Of a DNA stretch of 64,000 nt, positions 36,832 to 50,183 are shown piece by piece. The notes beneath the pieces were generated by a model that was not told where the DNA came from, ran no database searches, and saw nothing but the letters and a program-made list of their open reading frames with translations. Positions within the stretch are counted from its first letter, which is position 1; each line of letters starts with the position of its first letter. Source of the stretch: Apostichopus japonicus (Eukaryota > Echinodermata > Holothuroidea > Aspidochirotida > Stichopodidae); the NCBI RefSeq assembly GCF_037975245.1, contig NC_092580.1, forward strand, positions 18,708,501 through 18,772,500, written 5' to 3'. The position numbers and the translations under genes were made by a program.

Positions 36832-39800
36832 CTAAACAAAGTCTGCCTCTGGTGCTTCCTTCATCTGTCGATGCAATACCGCCCTCTTTCGACGTCTTCT
36901 TCTTACCACAACGATTACACATATTAACGCGAATATGAGAAGAGGCAAGAAGACCGCCCCCATTCCAACTAGGAGAAGAATGTAACTCTTTGGACCACCT
37001 ACCATCATTAAGAAGAGACCTGCAATGAAATAATGAAAACGAGAGAAATGGTAAAAACGATTTTGTGGCTTAAAAAACGATACTCCGAAACTGATGTCCC
37101 CATAACGTATACTATGTTGTCTCCACAAAGCCGAGAAATGTAAACAGTTAATAGATCTCATAAAAACAGGTTTACAAAATGATTTGTGGTGGCGCAATGT
37201 CAAAATTCCGAATTTAAATGCAGATAAGAATCAAAACGTGAAGAGTTTTTTTTTATCGAACGTTTTTATGCAGAACTTTGAATGGTTATATGGTACCAAA
37301 AAATGTCGTTTTAGCGAAGATGGTAAACATATCAACACATCTGCATCAGTGTTGTTTTTAAATAAAAATAAAATCGTATTTCCACCTTTCATTCCCTATA
37401 TTTCTACAAGCACGCATGTTGTATAAAGGTTTTCACATAGTTCCCAAATAAGTGGCTCATTGACGTATTCATGTAACGGTTAATGTCAATCATCATTTGT
37501 AAAGTTAAAACGAATCATTCCTTGTTTGTACTTTCTTCGAACTATCTTCCATCTTTACCAAACTCTCATTTCAAGTCAAGTCAACTTTCAAGAAATACTT
37601 CCTTTTGACTTCAAGTAACCCGAAATTGACTTTGGTAAAAAAAAAAGATATTCCTTTTGATCTCCGTTTGCTCCTCGAAGATGAATCGCAAATAGTCCCT
37701 AAAATATTATCTTAATCTACTTTCTATATCAACTCAGTCATTTTTAGACCCTGGATGACTGTGTCGTAAACTCAATCAGTGGTAGAGCAAAATTGTCTTC
37801 AATGATCAAATGAACAAGAAATTCGCTTACGGCAATGGGGTATTACTTTGGCAATTTTGTTGGCATTAAAACAAAGAGAGTCAACAAAAACAAAAGCTGT
37901 GAATTCAAGGTAAAAAAAATCGTATAGCATTTTTGCATTTCTTTTCCCGCTTTGTGACGCAATGCATGTTGGGAAAGTTGAAATATCTAATGACGTTAAT
38001 GTTAAATTCAAATAAAGATGTTTAACATAAAGGTAGATGAATTTTATCATTTATAATATGCACCATTATGGCATTTCTTAAGCTGATACCTGATTTTCTC
38101 GCAAATTTCAAAAAAAAAAAATCTTTGTGTGATTTGACGGATATATAAGAGGGATGCGTTTCGTGCCTCGTGTGATGCTTCCAAAATACAAATCTCACTG
38201 ATATATTAAGAAACAAGGACCAACATGTAATTCGTGAGCTATAAATCATTTGTTGTCAAAGTGTTGACGAAGACTTGAGTACTGTCTTCTAAATTCCTTC
38301 AACTCTAATTTGTTTTTGTCTGAACAGTTAAAAGCTGCTTTCTTCAGTTGAAATTGTGAAAGATGGTAAAATCATATTATAAGTTTGTTGAGTCAAGTTT
38401 AATTTCAAGTAGTGAAGCAAAAGTAGAAAATTTAGAAAAATTTAAATTTTGCTTGATTTTGCTACTGCAAGTGAGTGATGTTCGTATGAAAACTTGATAA
38501 AATGAATACATAATTAATTTAATAAGCAATCTTTGCCGTTTTTTAATTCACCTTTATTCTCATTGTTTTTATTCTTCAAAAATGTTTTTCATTTGAATGC
38601 AAATTGAAGAGAGATTTCAATGAATAATTTTCCATTTTATTATCTAAATGGGGAAATTGAGACAAAATCCACATCTAGATAAGGTTGAATCTATAAATAG
38701 ACTATATACAAATTATGAATTGTATTTTCGACGTTCAAAAACAACAACAACATTGTAATATATGTGTAGCTGGAACATAAAACCCATGTAAAGGGTGTGC
38801 GTGGTTCCCTTCGAAAAGTCCAAAGAGATAGAAATGACTCGGAATATCAAGGTGAGAATTGGCTCCAACTTGAAAGAACAGACCTTGAACACAGTGGCGC
38901 AGCTAGGGGTATTGGTCAGGGGCGCGAATGGTCTGTAGGGGCGCTTTCGACACTATCAAAGCGGAGCGCCACCACAGGTTGGCGCGGAGCGTGCAGAATT
39001 GTTTTGAGTAAAGATATTCCCTAGATCGCCGGAAATGACCCTTTCCGGGCCTTGCTAATTTGCAGATAATGTGACAAATGTCAATAGGTAGATGAGAGCG
39101 CAATAAAAAAGTCAAAATTCGCGAATAAGTAAAATGTGGTAAAAAGCTGAAAGAGCTCCAGCAGTCCATTTGAGTCCGTCAGGGGTGGGGGGGGGGGGCA
39201 TCCGACCCCTGACTGTATGGACGCTCCGCCACTGTTTGAACACTGAATCCCAAAGAAATTCATTTCCTATTCCAAAGATTGACAATGCAGTCTTGATTCC
39301 CTGTAAATTCCAAACTGTGAGAAATCACTTCGAATTCCAAAATGTAAGAAATTCACTTCGAACTATAAAAAAGGTAAACTTCGAATTCCTATGAGTACCG
39401 TAAAAAATTCCACTCAGGGATCTCAAAGATTCTAAAACTTGAGAAATTATTTCGATTTCTTTAAGACTGAGAAGTTGACTCCAAATTCCCGAGAGTGAGC
39501 AATAGACTCTAACTTTTCTAAAAGTGAGCAGACACTCCGCATTCCGAAGAGTGGAAAGTCACTCTTTTATTGATCACAACATTGACAGCTCTCCAATTTT
39601 GAATATATGTCATTCTTTCAGTCAACCAAATTAAAGAAGGTAAAGAAATAGATATAGGAACTACAAGTAATTAAGACAACTTTGAGTTTTCAGAATTTTC
39701 AATGTCGAGAAACAAAGAGAGAAATATTTACTCGTAAAATTAGATACCTTAGTATTTGAAATCTTCTCTATACGTGAATCCATATATTTATATGTACCTC

Positions 39801-41983
39801 CGTGTCTCGTACCGGATCGAAGATATATTTAAAAAGAGAAACCGTGCAGTGTGTCTTCTCATACAATCACTTTGTCAGTTCATTTCTTCTCTCTTCTAAC
39901 TTGTCAAATTTAAAATTCTAGAAAACAACGTCTATGTTTCTTTTCTTCCCCCCCCCCCACCCACCCCTAAATATAAAATTCCTTTTGAAGAAATACGAGT
40001 TTACGTAGAAAGAAAAGAAACTACTCGGCAGGATTACCGACGAAAGTGATTGAAAGTTACAGCTTGATGTAAATTAAAGGTTTCGGTTACACTGTAGGAT
40101 AAGTTAGTATCATAGTGAATGAGAATGGAGACAGAATTATGGGTCGGCCAAAAAACTTTATAGCGGACATTTATTGTGTTTCTTAATGTACTTTGCTTCT
40201 TGTAGATAAACGTGGCATCCTCTACAGAACCTCAGTTATCTCTTAATTGAATAAGATGTGTATTAAAGCAACACATTGCCTTGAAACTAAAGATTTAACC
40301 CCATTTATAAGAAAGAAAGATCCTTAACTCAACCCTTTTGGTATTTTGTGTTTTAAGTGTTCGAGTTAAGCTTATACACGTGCTTCATACTCTACAAAAG
40401 TGATAATTCTGTCGCATACAAATTGCATCATTAACAGTCCAGTACAGACGCTTCCCTCTGACCCCCACATTAATTATGTTCTAATTAACGGCTACTAATC
40501 CCCCCCCCCCCCAACCCATCCCCCGTTCCCCAATTTCGCTCGCGTTCAATCTGAACGAAGTCGTTATGTAAAACGCAATGATATGTCATATTACAATAAA
40601 TGACTTACAATTCTATGACCCGAAAAGTCTGTGAATCAGTTAACAATAACATCCATCGTGACAGGTATTACCTAATGTACTAAGAATCTGAAAGCTTAAG
40701 CTACAGGAGACCATATGCGGTGACGTTTGTTGGTTGCTCTATCGATTGGGGGAAAAAACTAGAAGTTACAACATAGACCTCGATCGGTAATTTTATGAAT
40801 ATTTTTTATTATATTTGGTTTTTCGTTATACTATATGTCACCTATAAAAAAACTTAAATAATCACGCTTCATGGTTGGTGAAAATATTGGCAATTGCATT
40901 CCTTTAAAAACCCCAAGATCGATGCCACGTGACTTATTACTTTTTTTTGGCGAGGAAGAAAACTTGGGGTGGCGAAATTCTGTTGTTTAGTGCGACATTA
41001 AAATAATGAATACTAATGAAGTCGTACGATCTTCCTGATAACGAGTCAACTATATAAATTAATATTTCTTTGTCAAACAGAAATGTTACCATTGTCGAGA
41101 GCCAAATCGCATATATGCTTTAAATTTGTTATTGTATAAGTTGGGTTTCGCGAAGCAAATCCCTTATTTCCTTTTAAAAGCTTTCCATATATAAGCCGCC
41201 TACACAACATTGTATTTGCGAAACTTCCCAGGGTCTTCATCATATTCCCAGGTACCATATAGAGAGGCAATGCATGTACCAACATGTTATAAAGATGAAT
41301 TGAAACAAGGAAGGTAAAGAAAAGATAAGTTGTCGATATATATAAATTATGCACGGAAAGAGCGAAGACGTCTTGTATGTAACGCAGTAAGAAACAACAT
41401 CTTCAGATAATCTAGAACGGTGCTTCTTTACGACGAAGCTGATTTTCTCGCCTTAAATCAGGACGAAGAGACAAGAGTTCAGTTGGTTTAGGTCTCTTGG
41501 AAGGGTGTTAATTTACTTTAATACTACCTCGATAAGATGTCTATTTCAAGTGACTCACTTAAGTCTGGCAAAGATACGTATCGGCAATCATGAACGGCGG
41601 CGTACGCCCTCTAAGACTGTTGTAAATTATACACTTGTTATGTTGAATGAAACAATCAAATAATCTTTATCTGGGGTTTTCGGTTAAGATATGTAACTTC
41701 TCTCTTTTCCTTCCCTGGAATTGTGTTGTACCGTATATATGCATATCTTCTTCCTGATCACATTCGTGGCTATATACACGGTAACGTTATTACAGTGATG
41801 AGGTGGGACAGGTCAGTAGTTTGGTTGGCAATGTTTGATAGTCCTAACTGGTTCCTTCCATGGATGACTATATACTTTATTTCTAAGGTGTATTCACATC
41901 AACATCGGATATTACTTCCTATTAATTTTGGCAGCAAAATTCCTCCGAAAAAACTGTATTACCATGTAAATATTATATGTATA

Positions 41984-42042
<59 letters not shown>

Positions 42043-44891
42043 GTTATTTAGTGACTGCTTACAAATACTTACCAAAAGGTAGTAAGAATATAAGGTATAT
42101 GCAGGATACGATGCCAATGATAAGGCCCGGCTTGCAGCACAGACCGCCACATATGGACGAATCTATAAAGAACAATGGAAAAATAATTTTATTATATCAA
42201 CTTGCTAGTGCAGGCTGAGGAAAGGTTTTTTTTCTGAAAATTGAGAGCGGATCGTATTGAATATTTCTTCATTTTGTGTTGGTGATATATCCAATTTGTG
42301 CAGTGACGTCATAAGGATTTTGTTTTATGTATAAAGTTTAAGTAAATTATTAATATTATTAGACGATTATAGTGTTTCTATATTTAATACCCACCTCCAA
42401 ACGATGTTTTTTTTTCCTTTCCTATGAAGCATATTTGTGCGATGAATAATTCATGAAGCATTAGTGCAGCAACGTCATACCGCCCTCGCATTAACCCCTA
42501 AAATGCTTTTAACTATATAGTACAGTATCAGACCCGAGCCCTTAATAAACCATGATAATATCTAAAGGAAACCAATCATCTTCATGAACAGAAAACAGCT
42601 GTTTTGCTTGAGATAATGTTATGACACTTATTGTATCCAAGATGAGTTTATGGTGACACATAATTATGCATTCATATAATGCTTCCTATAGGCTTTCTGA
42701 CGTAAATGTTCCTTCCTATATGAGACACACATTCATGCATTATCTCAAAATTTGTTTACGACATCTTTTAGGGGGAAAACACTTTTCTGATTGCTAGAAA
42801 GCAGGTCACATTTTAAACCCTCGTAATTCAAGAGAGACACTTATAGGTCTGCTGTTCATTTTAAGAATTTTAGCATCGTGGTCGTCATTGGATGTCGATT
42901 TATTTCGAAGTGCAGATGTGCAAGTATATAGAAGCATATGCTGGGTCTTGCATGTAAATGATCGGAAACGAAATGAGAATACAAGGATACATTAAAAAGT
43001 CCAAAACTCCAATTTTTATCCTGCTTTACTATGAATAAGCACCCAAAGTTCATGTGTAGAAATATGTATGGCCCGGTGTATGCATCACAAGTAAACCATC
43101 CAATTCGGGGGCCTTAATAAAGCGACGTTTTCTGCACAGCAAGCCGAGATAATAAAACTCATCCGCAGTTTATATAGCCTATATCATGTACGGTAGTTAT
43201 TTGTACATCAGCCGTGACTAGAATTATGAAGTGAAACACCAGAGGGGGGGGGGGGGTCCACAAAGATGGGATGTACCAAGTTTATGGTCATTTTGCATGA
43301 ATTATGAAATTCATAAAATGATCCCCTGGAAGACGTGCATGATCTAGAGGCAGGAGAATAGAATGCAAGGACCGAGAATAGGATGAGAGAAAACGATGTA
43401 AGGTTATCTATCACCTCTCAAAATATTGTGGTTAACATGAATCAATCAATATAGGCAGAATGATGAAAGTATTTTATTGAAAACACAAAATTAACATGTT
43501 TTGCTTTAATTGGGATGAGCCACTTCCCCAAACAGCTACGAAAGTCTAAAAGTCGTGCCTGGGAGGTGCCTGGGAGCTGTTATTTTGTAAATCTGTGACG
43601 TCATGAGTGTCATTAGAATCTGATACTTTTTGCACAAACTCTCTTTCTCTCTCTTGGTTTCTGCCTTTTCAAAGTATAGAATTTTTAGCATTAGCGAAAC
43701 TCATCTCCGTAGCAGAAAGAAATTTAAAAAAATATTTATATATTAAGAGCAAAATCAAACAAAAATAGATGCCAATTGCGGACGTAGCTATCAAATTGTG
43801 GGTGGGGGGCAGAAAACTGGTAGAGTGTTTGGATCTGCACCAGAGGGATTTTGTGTTGAGAATGTTACATACTGTGGTCCAGATGGAACATTGTTAATTT
43901 CGACTATTTTACTTCCAAATTTCTACTTTTCTTAACTGTACGAATGCCAGTGTTAATATATATGATCTAGTTGAATGGTTAAAAACTGCCGTGAAGTGCA
44001 TCCCTAGTTCAAAAAGTGGTGGGCAGAAACATGCTCATGGCCCCACCCACAGGCAGACCCAACCCAAAGCCCACCCCACCCTACACCCACCCCAAATCAC
44101 TGTTCCTGAGATTAACTTCACTTGGATTCAGATATTGTACGACTTTTTTCAGATCGACAGAACAATCCGTGTAGTCTATTTAACTCTGTGAGACTGTAAT
44201 TATCACGCGACTCCCAAGGGGTGCTTGTTATTTGACAATTATGAATTATGACAATTATGACAATTAGGCCTAGTCTATCGTCTTTATCAAATGAAGGGAA
44301 CTGGAGTTAATTAAACCATCGATTATATACCGTCCTGTAGTGTCACGTGACAACTCTCATGTAGAACAAAGGTTATCATTTGTTTATTTTATAGTAGGCT
44401 GAATTGGTTATTTAAAGCAACACACTGTGTTACAGGACGTTGCATGATTTGCGATAATAACAGTTTAATTAAGCAACTAAGAGAAATCATGATGTTTTGG
44501 AATTCCAATGCGAAACCTCTTCCCCATGCATTCATACCAACTATCACTCTACCCTCCTCCACCCCCTCTACCCCCAGTCCCGCTCTCTCCACCCACCCCC
44601 ACCCACCCCACTCTACCCCACTCCACCCATTGATATATTGCCACATTTAGTGGATGGTCAAGGTTTAATGAATGCTTACCTTGTCGATGTATTTACAGTA
44701 TTAGCTACAGAGGGGACATTGCATCGCCATCCATTTTGAAATATTAAACAGAGAAGTGAAGACTGAAACAAGAACAGGCCATAAGTGGAGACGATACTAG
44801 TAAATTCATACTTAGCATACTTACTTCTGTAACAATCAACCGCTCTCGCTGCCGCATTTCGAATAGGTTCACAGACCATCGTTACAGCCAT
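36832..44891 (-). CDS. Small two-transmembrane protein with Arg-rich tail (near first exon)
   Basis: Coding exons on the - strand: 44891-44825, 42162-42073 and 37019-36832. Junctions are phase 1 on both sides with strong sites: donors GTAAGTATG and GTAAGTATTTG, acceptors TTGTTCTTTATAG and TTATTTCATTGCAG. The product is 114 residues. The N-terminus is MAVTMVCEPIRNAAARAVDC; exon 2 starts SSICGGLCCKP and enters helix 1 (GLIIGIVSCIYLIFLLPF); exon 3 continues helix 1 and adds GGPKSY, helix 2 (ILLLVGMGAVFLPLLIFALI) and a basic tail RRRRRKRAVLHRQ ending EAPEADFV. The open frame runs exactly to a TAG at 36832. The Cys-rich juxtamembrane segment suggests palmitoylation, and the Arg run suggests a cytosolic tail, which with two helices implies both termini in the cytosol. 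I do not recognise the family. Introns of 2.7 and 5.1 kb carry an AT array and a hAT element. Confidence 0.7.
38797..39560. repeat. Degenerate minisatellite interrupted by a hAT element
   Basis: On both sides of the hAT element at 38892-39234, units of about 27-30 bases resembling AATTCCAAAATGTAAGAAAT followed by TCACTTCG recur (clearest at 39305-39365), with CTCC, GAGTGA and CACTC variants to 39560. The block resembles those at 7660, 8930 and 53340. Confidence 0.5.
38892..39234. mobile_element. hAT miniature element with 8-bp target duplication
   Basis: The ends are CAGTGGCGCAGCTAGGGG and, reversed, CAGTGGCGGAGCGTCC. The flanks are CTTGAACA and TTTGAACA, seven of eight identical. The 343-base non-coding element contains GCGGAGCGCCACCACAGGTT then GGCGCGGAGCG, a motif shared with the larger element at 58208-59438, so the two belong to one family. 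Confidence 0.8.
39561..41977. other. Intronic stretch of the - strand gene, no exon seen
   Basis: Lies between coding exons 3 and 2 of the two-helix gene. Poly-C runs occur at 39948-39958 and 40500-40512. No splice-bounded frames with recognisable content. Confidence 0.4.
41978..42039. repeat. (AT)n microsatellite beside the transmembrane exon
   Basis: An uninterrupted TA array that ends 33 bases from the donor side of the exon at 42073-42162. Confidence 0.95.
42163..44824. other. Intron of the - strand gene, no exon seen
   Basis: Contains a poly-G run at 43243-43256 and C-rich CCACCCC blocks at 44030-44090 and 44540-44635. No further exon was found. Confidence 0.4.
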
Positions 44892-45915
44892 TTTGGAGGA
44901 TGAAACTTTTCACAAAATGATGTTTCCCTATTCGTGTGTATCAATCCCCAACAATAGTAACTTTCCCTAAGCACGTCTGTCCTGTGATCAGCTGCAGTTG
45001 TGTACATGTATATTGGCGCAAACTCAGAAAGTACTTCAACGAAAGGCACGTATAGTGTATACACATTTCCAAGGTACGTATATATATATATTTGTAACTC
45101 AATGGGATATAAGCCTCAGTACAGTGAACTCGGGCAGAACTTGAAAAGATAATCCTCTCAACAACAAAAATATGAAAGTGAAATTGTCTGGGCAAGAAAA
45201 GCACAAATCATCAAAAGGATTTGTATAGCTTTGAAATGGGTAGAATTGATCGAGAATACGATCACGTGATTTGAAGAACGCTGCAGACTGCATGCGGAAT
45301 GCATAATTTTGAATTGTATACGCTCTTAGCATCAGGGGATTTTCGTTGCTGTCGTGTAAAGGATTTTACCTATTACAACTCCTAGTGATGCTACACCGTT
45401 GAAAACCATTCTGTGTTATAATAAGCAGGATGCGTAGCATTAAGAGAGGAGGAAGTTTAAAATGAAGATTAAGAGGCGCGAGTTTCTGAGGTATTGCGAC
45501 ACTTCCAATTATTAGATGAGGCTGTATGGTTTAATCCTCGGTCAATTAAAAAAATATAAGTACAAGTTGGTCGGATAGACAATAACAAATAAATGATTTC
45601 TAAATGTATAGCTCTATTGTGCTTGCTTGTTATGGGTTTTTTTTTATAAGGGGGGGGGGGTGGAGGGCGTTAAACTGGAGTAGGGTGAAATTGGGTTGTT
45701 GTAAACGTATATTGTCTTCTGTTTGCTCCAAGTTTCGCTTAGGTGCAAACTGACAATTCCAACTAGCAATATCTTAACACAAAAACGACTCACTTAGTAT
45801 ACGGTTTGCGGAGTCAGTATACATCTTAACTTTGTATTCGACGCTGTATAGGGGGAATATGTATTACAATTTCAGTCATGAAATCTTCGCGTCCGAGTCG
45901 AGTTATAGTTGTGAA
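44892..45915. other. Upstream region of the near first exon
   Basis: A proximal promoter would lie here if the ATG at 44891 is used. The sequence TCCAAAATGGCT gives a reasonable start context, with an in-frame TGA 30 bases upstream (44919-44921). No TATA box in a convincing position. Confidence 0.35.
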
Positions 45916-46114
<199 letters not shown>

Positions 46115-46987
46115 GTGTAACCTGGCATCGCACCTCGCAGCCGTGAATGCACAGCAGACGTTACCTCTGATATTTACACTTATGTTTGTTGCTTTGTTTC
46201 GTATCTTAGCAACCAATCTAGCACATTGAGTATGCAAGACATAGCTTAGTCCAGGATACATAGCGGATCAAATGCGCGTGAAACAGTCCAGACAAAGGCT
46301 GCAGTACTCTGCTCAATATTTTCTTTTAATTTTTAGCTGTCTCATATAGGCCTATGTCATATTCTGAACGGATTATTGCAGAATTTATCCGATACCATGC
46401 ATGGGAGCAGAAACCGTCTATTTCTCTTGACCCAGATTAAAACAAGTTAAATAGGCGACTATAAAAGTAAATCACCACCAGTCTACAGTGATTATGACTC
46501 ATGTATTTTCAGCCGATTTTCTCTCTTTTTCTTTCTTCCTTTTCTTGTTTCTTTTAGTGGTAGACATTTAAATAATGCACAATAAATCATGCATACGTCA
46601 CAGACGACAAGAAATAAGTTAAATGTCTGTCCAATTGAGCTTCTATTTCCCACATCTCCCGAGCAATGAGTCACATCGCCTTGGGCTCAAATCTTCAGAC
46701 AGGATTTTTTTTTCACGACACCTTTTTAGAGCTTTTGTGTTGTGGACTGGTGTGCAAAATAATACTGCGTCTATCTAAAAAACGATATTTTCAGAGTCGC
46801 TGGGGAAATAATATTTTATGTATCATATGCAGTTTATATCGGAAATGTTGATATATAGATTTAATTAAATGCTTTTCATTTTTCTCCCAGTGGTATGTCT
46901 TTCATTTCTGCCAAGTTCCTTCAAATGATTAGGCGCCTATCAGTGGTACAACTGATTTGAAATGCTTGTCAAGATGTAGGATGCATA

Positions 46988-46988
46988 C

Positions 46989-47069
<81 letters not shown>

Positions 47070-47092
47070 TATAGATAGATAGATATAGATAC
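46988..47092. repeat. (TA)n / (TAGA)n microsatellite
   Basis: A TA array passing into TAGA tetranucleotides at its right end. Confidence 0.95.
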
Positions 47093-47844
47093 ATGGCGTT
47101 GTATAGTCTGCGGTACCGTGTGTGTATACGCGTGTGTGTAGATACGGTCCAAAATGTCAACTCTCCATGGCTTGAATAAATTTCGTTTAGGGAATTAATC
47201 GTTATAAATTCGCATATAAGATTCAATTTGAAATTATAACACATCAGTGAAGATGGCAGTATCGGCGGAGTTCACTTGAAGTCAGCGAATCTGACGAAAT
47301 GTATATTGAAAATAGATAATTAGCTGTACAAGAGGGTGGGAAAATATTAATTTTAATATTGATATTAATATAATATAATATAAATATTTATATTAGGTAT
47401 AGATGAAGACCAAAAGGAAAGATCTGCAACGTCGTGTTAGTCATTGAACAAAAACAAACAACTTTTTATTACACTCTACATCTATCTCTGTAGGAGAATG
47501 TAAACAAAGGGCGGTGAGGTGTACCGCAGAATGAGGCTTTTATGCACAAGAAGGTAGTCAGGACGAGAGATAGGAGCTTTACTAGTATGAGCTGGAAAAG
47601 TTGTACTTTAATCGGTCCAGGATGCAAAATTTGAGTTGTTATGAAAAACATACCAGGGTAATCTACGGGTATATGCTACTATAGAAACGGACAGTTAACA
47701 TCAACCGTCTATCAATCCTGCCCACCCCGCTCACCGCAACCCCCCCCCCCACCCCCCACCACCACTTCCATCCCCTGGCCCCATCCGTAAACAAGCATGT
47801 ACAATCTTCACATATCCTGTGTGTCTATCTGAGTGTTAGCTTGA

Positions 47845-47877
47845 CCAGGGAGTTGTTGTTCCATAACAACTCCCTGG
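47845..47877. repeat. Perfect 13-bp hairpin
   Basis: CCAGGGAGTTGTT is followed after seven bases by its exact reverse complement. CTTGACCA flanks it as a direct repeat. Too short for a microRNA precursor, and the absence of a T-run argues against a Pol III terminator role. Confidence 0.6.
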
Positions 47878-48570
47878 CTTGACCATGTGACAGGATGTGA
47901 CTATACTGTATATCTTCTTCCAGGAAGCTGTCACCGAGTTCACTATACGGTCAACAAAGTCCATCGTAATGCTGACCAGCTTGAGTAGCCTATACACATA
48001 CACATTTGCCCCTTCTTTACGCACGGTATATCAGTTAATGTTCAATTTATTTCATATATGTATTATAGACGTTATTTGGGTATTCATATAGTCTTCATAA
48101 ATAATCCAATAAGAGGATTTTCTGAAATTCACGGGTATAACTTACCGATTTCATTTAAATTTGTATTGAAATCTGAAATTCCCTTCATGAAACAACAACA
48201 GAAACGTGTTAATTTAAGCGCCTATACGAGTATACACAGATTACAGAGAAGCAGCTGTAATTGAAATCCTTACATTATCTTCCATTATCCAAACTTGTCT
48301 CGACGATCAGAGTTAAAGACCTGAGAAGTTTCATTAATAGCTAATTAGCAAGAAGAAACAAAGTAGTGTTGATTTCTGTTTATATTTATATATTCTCTGT
48401 CTAAAGTCTTAATAGTCTCAAAACTGTGTCAATTATTGAGAGCACGAATTGATTTAAACGGCTGAGAGTGTCGGAACGTTATTTTGACATCAACTGTTTT
48501 CTTACTTTTAAAGGATTTTGGGCTAAAATACTTGACACTTGCATATATTTATAAACTCGGACACACAATC

Positions 48571-48759
48571 AGCGTCCATAGCCTAGTTCGTTAGGGTGTC
48601 CGCATATAAAGCGGGAGGCCCAGTTTCGGAATCCCGGTGGAGGCTGGATGTGTTTTCCTTGTACTAGGTTTTCCAACTAACTACAATTTCAAATATAGAT
48701 CTATATATATATATTTATATATATATATATATAGATATATATATACATATTTATATATA

Positions 48760-48794
<35 letters not shown>

Positions 48795-48804
48795 TTATTT
48801 ATAA
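48571..48804 (+). mobile_element. tRNA-derived SINE with AT tail, copy 1
   Basis: TAGCCTAGTTCG at 48579 matches the Pol III A box, and a B-box-like GTTTCGGAATCCC follows about 50 bases later, with a tRNA-like GCATATAAAGCGGGAGGCCC between. A non-tRNA body (TTTTCCTTGTACTAGGTTTT, CCAACTAACTACAATTTC) leads to a TA-rich tail at 48701-48804. The B box has a one-base insertion, so this copy is probably dead. It shares its body with 53619-53703. Confidence 0.75.
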
Positions 48805-49361
48805 TGTATATTTCCACCATTTTTGACACCAAAAAAAAACGGTCAGAGGAACACATTCACATTCACACTGGCGTCGTTGCGTATACAATTCATATAGCGT
48901 GCTTCTCGAATCCTGTCGACTTTGCAGCATGGGCTATGCTAATAGGCTGAGTTAATCGACTCAGAATCGCTACGTGTATAAACACTCTATGTTTGGCCAG
49001 TAAAGATAATTGACAATTCTAATTTAAGTGGTATTCACTACTTGCTTGCTTGTCATTGTTATGGCAACTCCCTTGAATAAGGCCTCATACACACACACAC
49101 CCACGTGTCTTCTTTTAACATCATGTTTTTATACATTTTACACAATATATTAGTTAATGGCAACAACTGGAATATTAAAATAATTTGTAAATTAACAAAC
49201 AGCTTCATTAAGTCACATGTTTCAAGTATAAATACGATTAGCGCACGACTTGTACATTGAAACTTAACGTGTGCCTCATGCACTCAAACTTGAACCTTTA
49301 CAACAATGCTATTTCACACGGAGCAAGATGTGGAATATTATTGGATGAAACCTCCAATTTC

Positions 49362-49660
49362 AACCATTCACACAGAGGTTACAGTCACTACTATAAACTT
49401 TAAAGTTTTGTACCACAGTAAAAACTGGATCTTGCCGATGAATATGATAATTCGGTACTGCATTTAGGTTTACAGTAAGAACTGAGGATATGTGTAATCC
49501 CAACAAATGCATTAAACTGGATTTGATGGGGTTACACGTAACCCCAGTTCTTACTGTAATCCTTATAGCACATGCTACTGATTTATAGCACGATCCAGTT
49601 TGACTTGTGTACAAAACTTTAAGATTTACAGTGGTTACTGTGTTCTCTGTGAGTATCGGG
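49362..49660. mobile_element. Palindromic MITE, copy 2
   Basis: Matches 23042-23348 along its length: ATTCACACAGAGGTTACAGT at one end, CTGTGAGTATCGGG at the other, and the internal TTACAGTAAGAACTGAGG / CCCCAGTTCTTACTGTAA inverted pair. It differs by substitutions and short indels, including loss of one copy of the GTAGCATGTGCTA arm. Confidence 0.8.
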
Positions 49661-50006
49661 TGCCAATTGCTACTTTGGCCGGCCATAGCTTTGAACGGTC
49701 TGTATGATCCTTCCAACCTACACTATACATGCACCCATATTCGTAACTATACAATTACGTCGTTATTATCTACATATAGGATATTTCATGCCGTGGGTTC
49801 CTTAATCCATTGAATTAAACAGACCATATAACAGCGCATTCATATAATCATATCTGTGTAGCATATACAGGTAATATAGTATAGTGCAATTAACCTGTAG
49901 TGGGTTTTCGCCCTAAAGGAAAAATTCACGAAAAGACTAACAGATGAGGAGTATATGCATTATGCCCACACAAAAAAACAAAACCCACGCACACACACAC
50001 ACACGC

Positions 50007-50183
<177 letters not shown>

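Noticed and set aside
36832-37203. Single-exon reading of the 123-codon frame from 37203
   Set aside because: The part above 37019 lies before a strong acceptor, is lower in coding quality and is not needed; joining at 37019 to the exon at 42073 keeps frame and completes helix 1.
47836-48091. Exon candidates on both strands around 47.9-48.0 kb (acceptor TATCTTCTTCCAG on +; MDFVDRIVNSVTASWKK on -)
   Set aside because: Each strand has an open frame but neither has both splice sites and a partner exon; no basis to choose.
48571-48650. tRNA gene
   Set aside because: A- and B-box-like sequences are present but cloverleaf pairing is poor, the B box has an insertion, and a related truncated copy with the same non-tRNA body shows it is a SINE.
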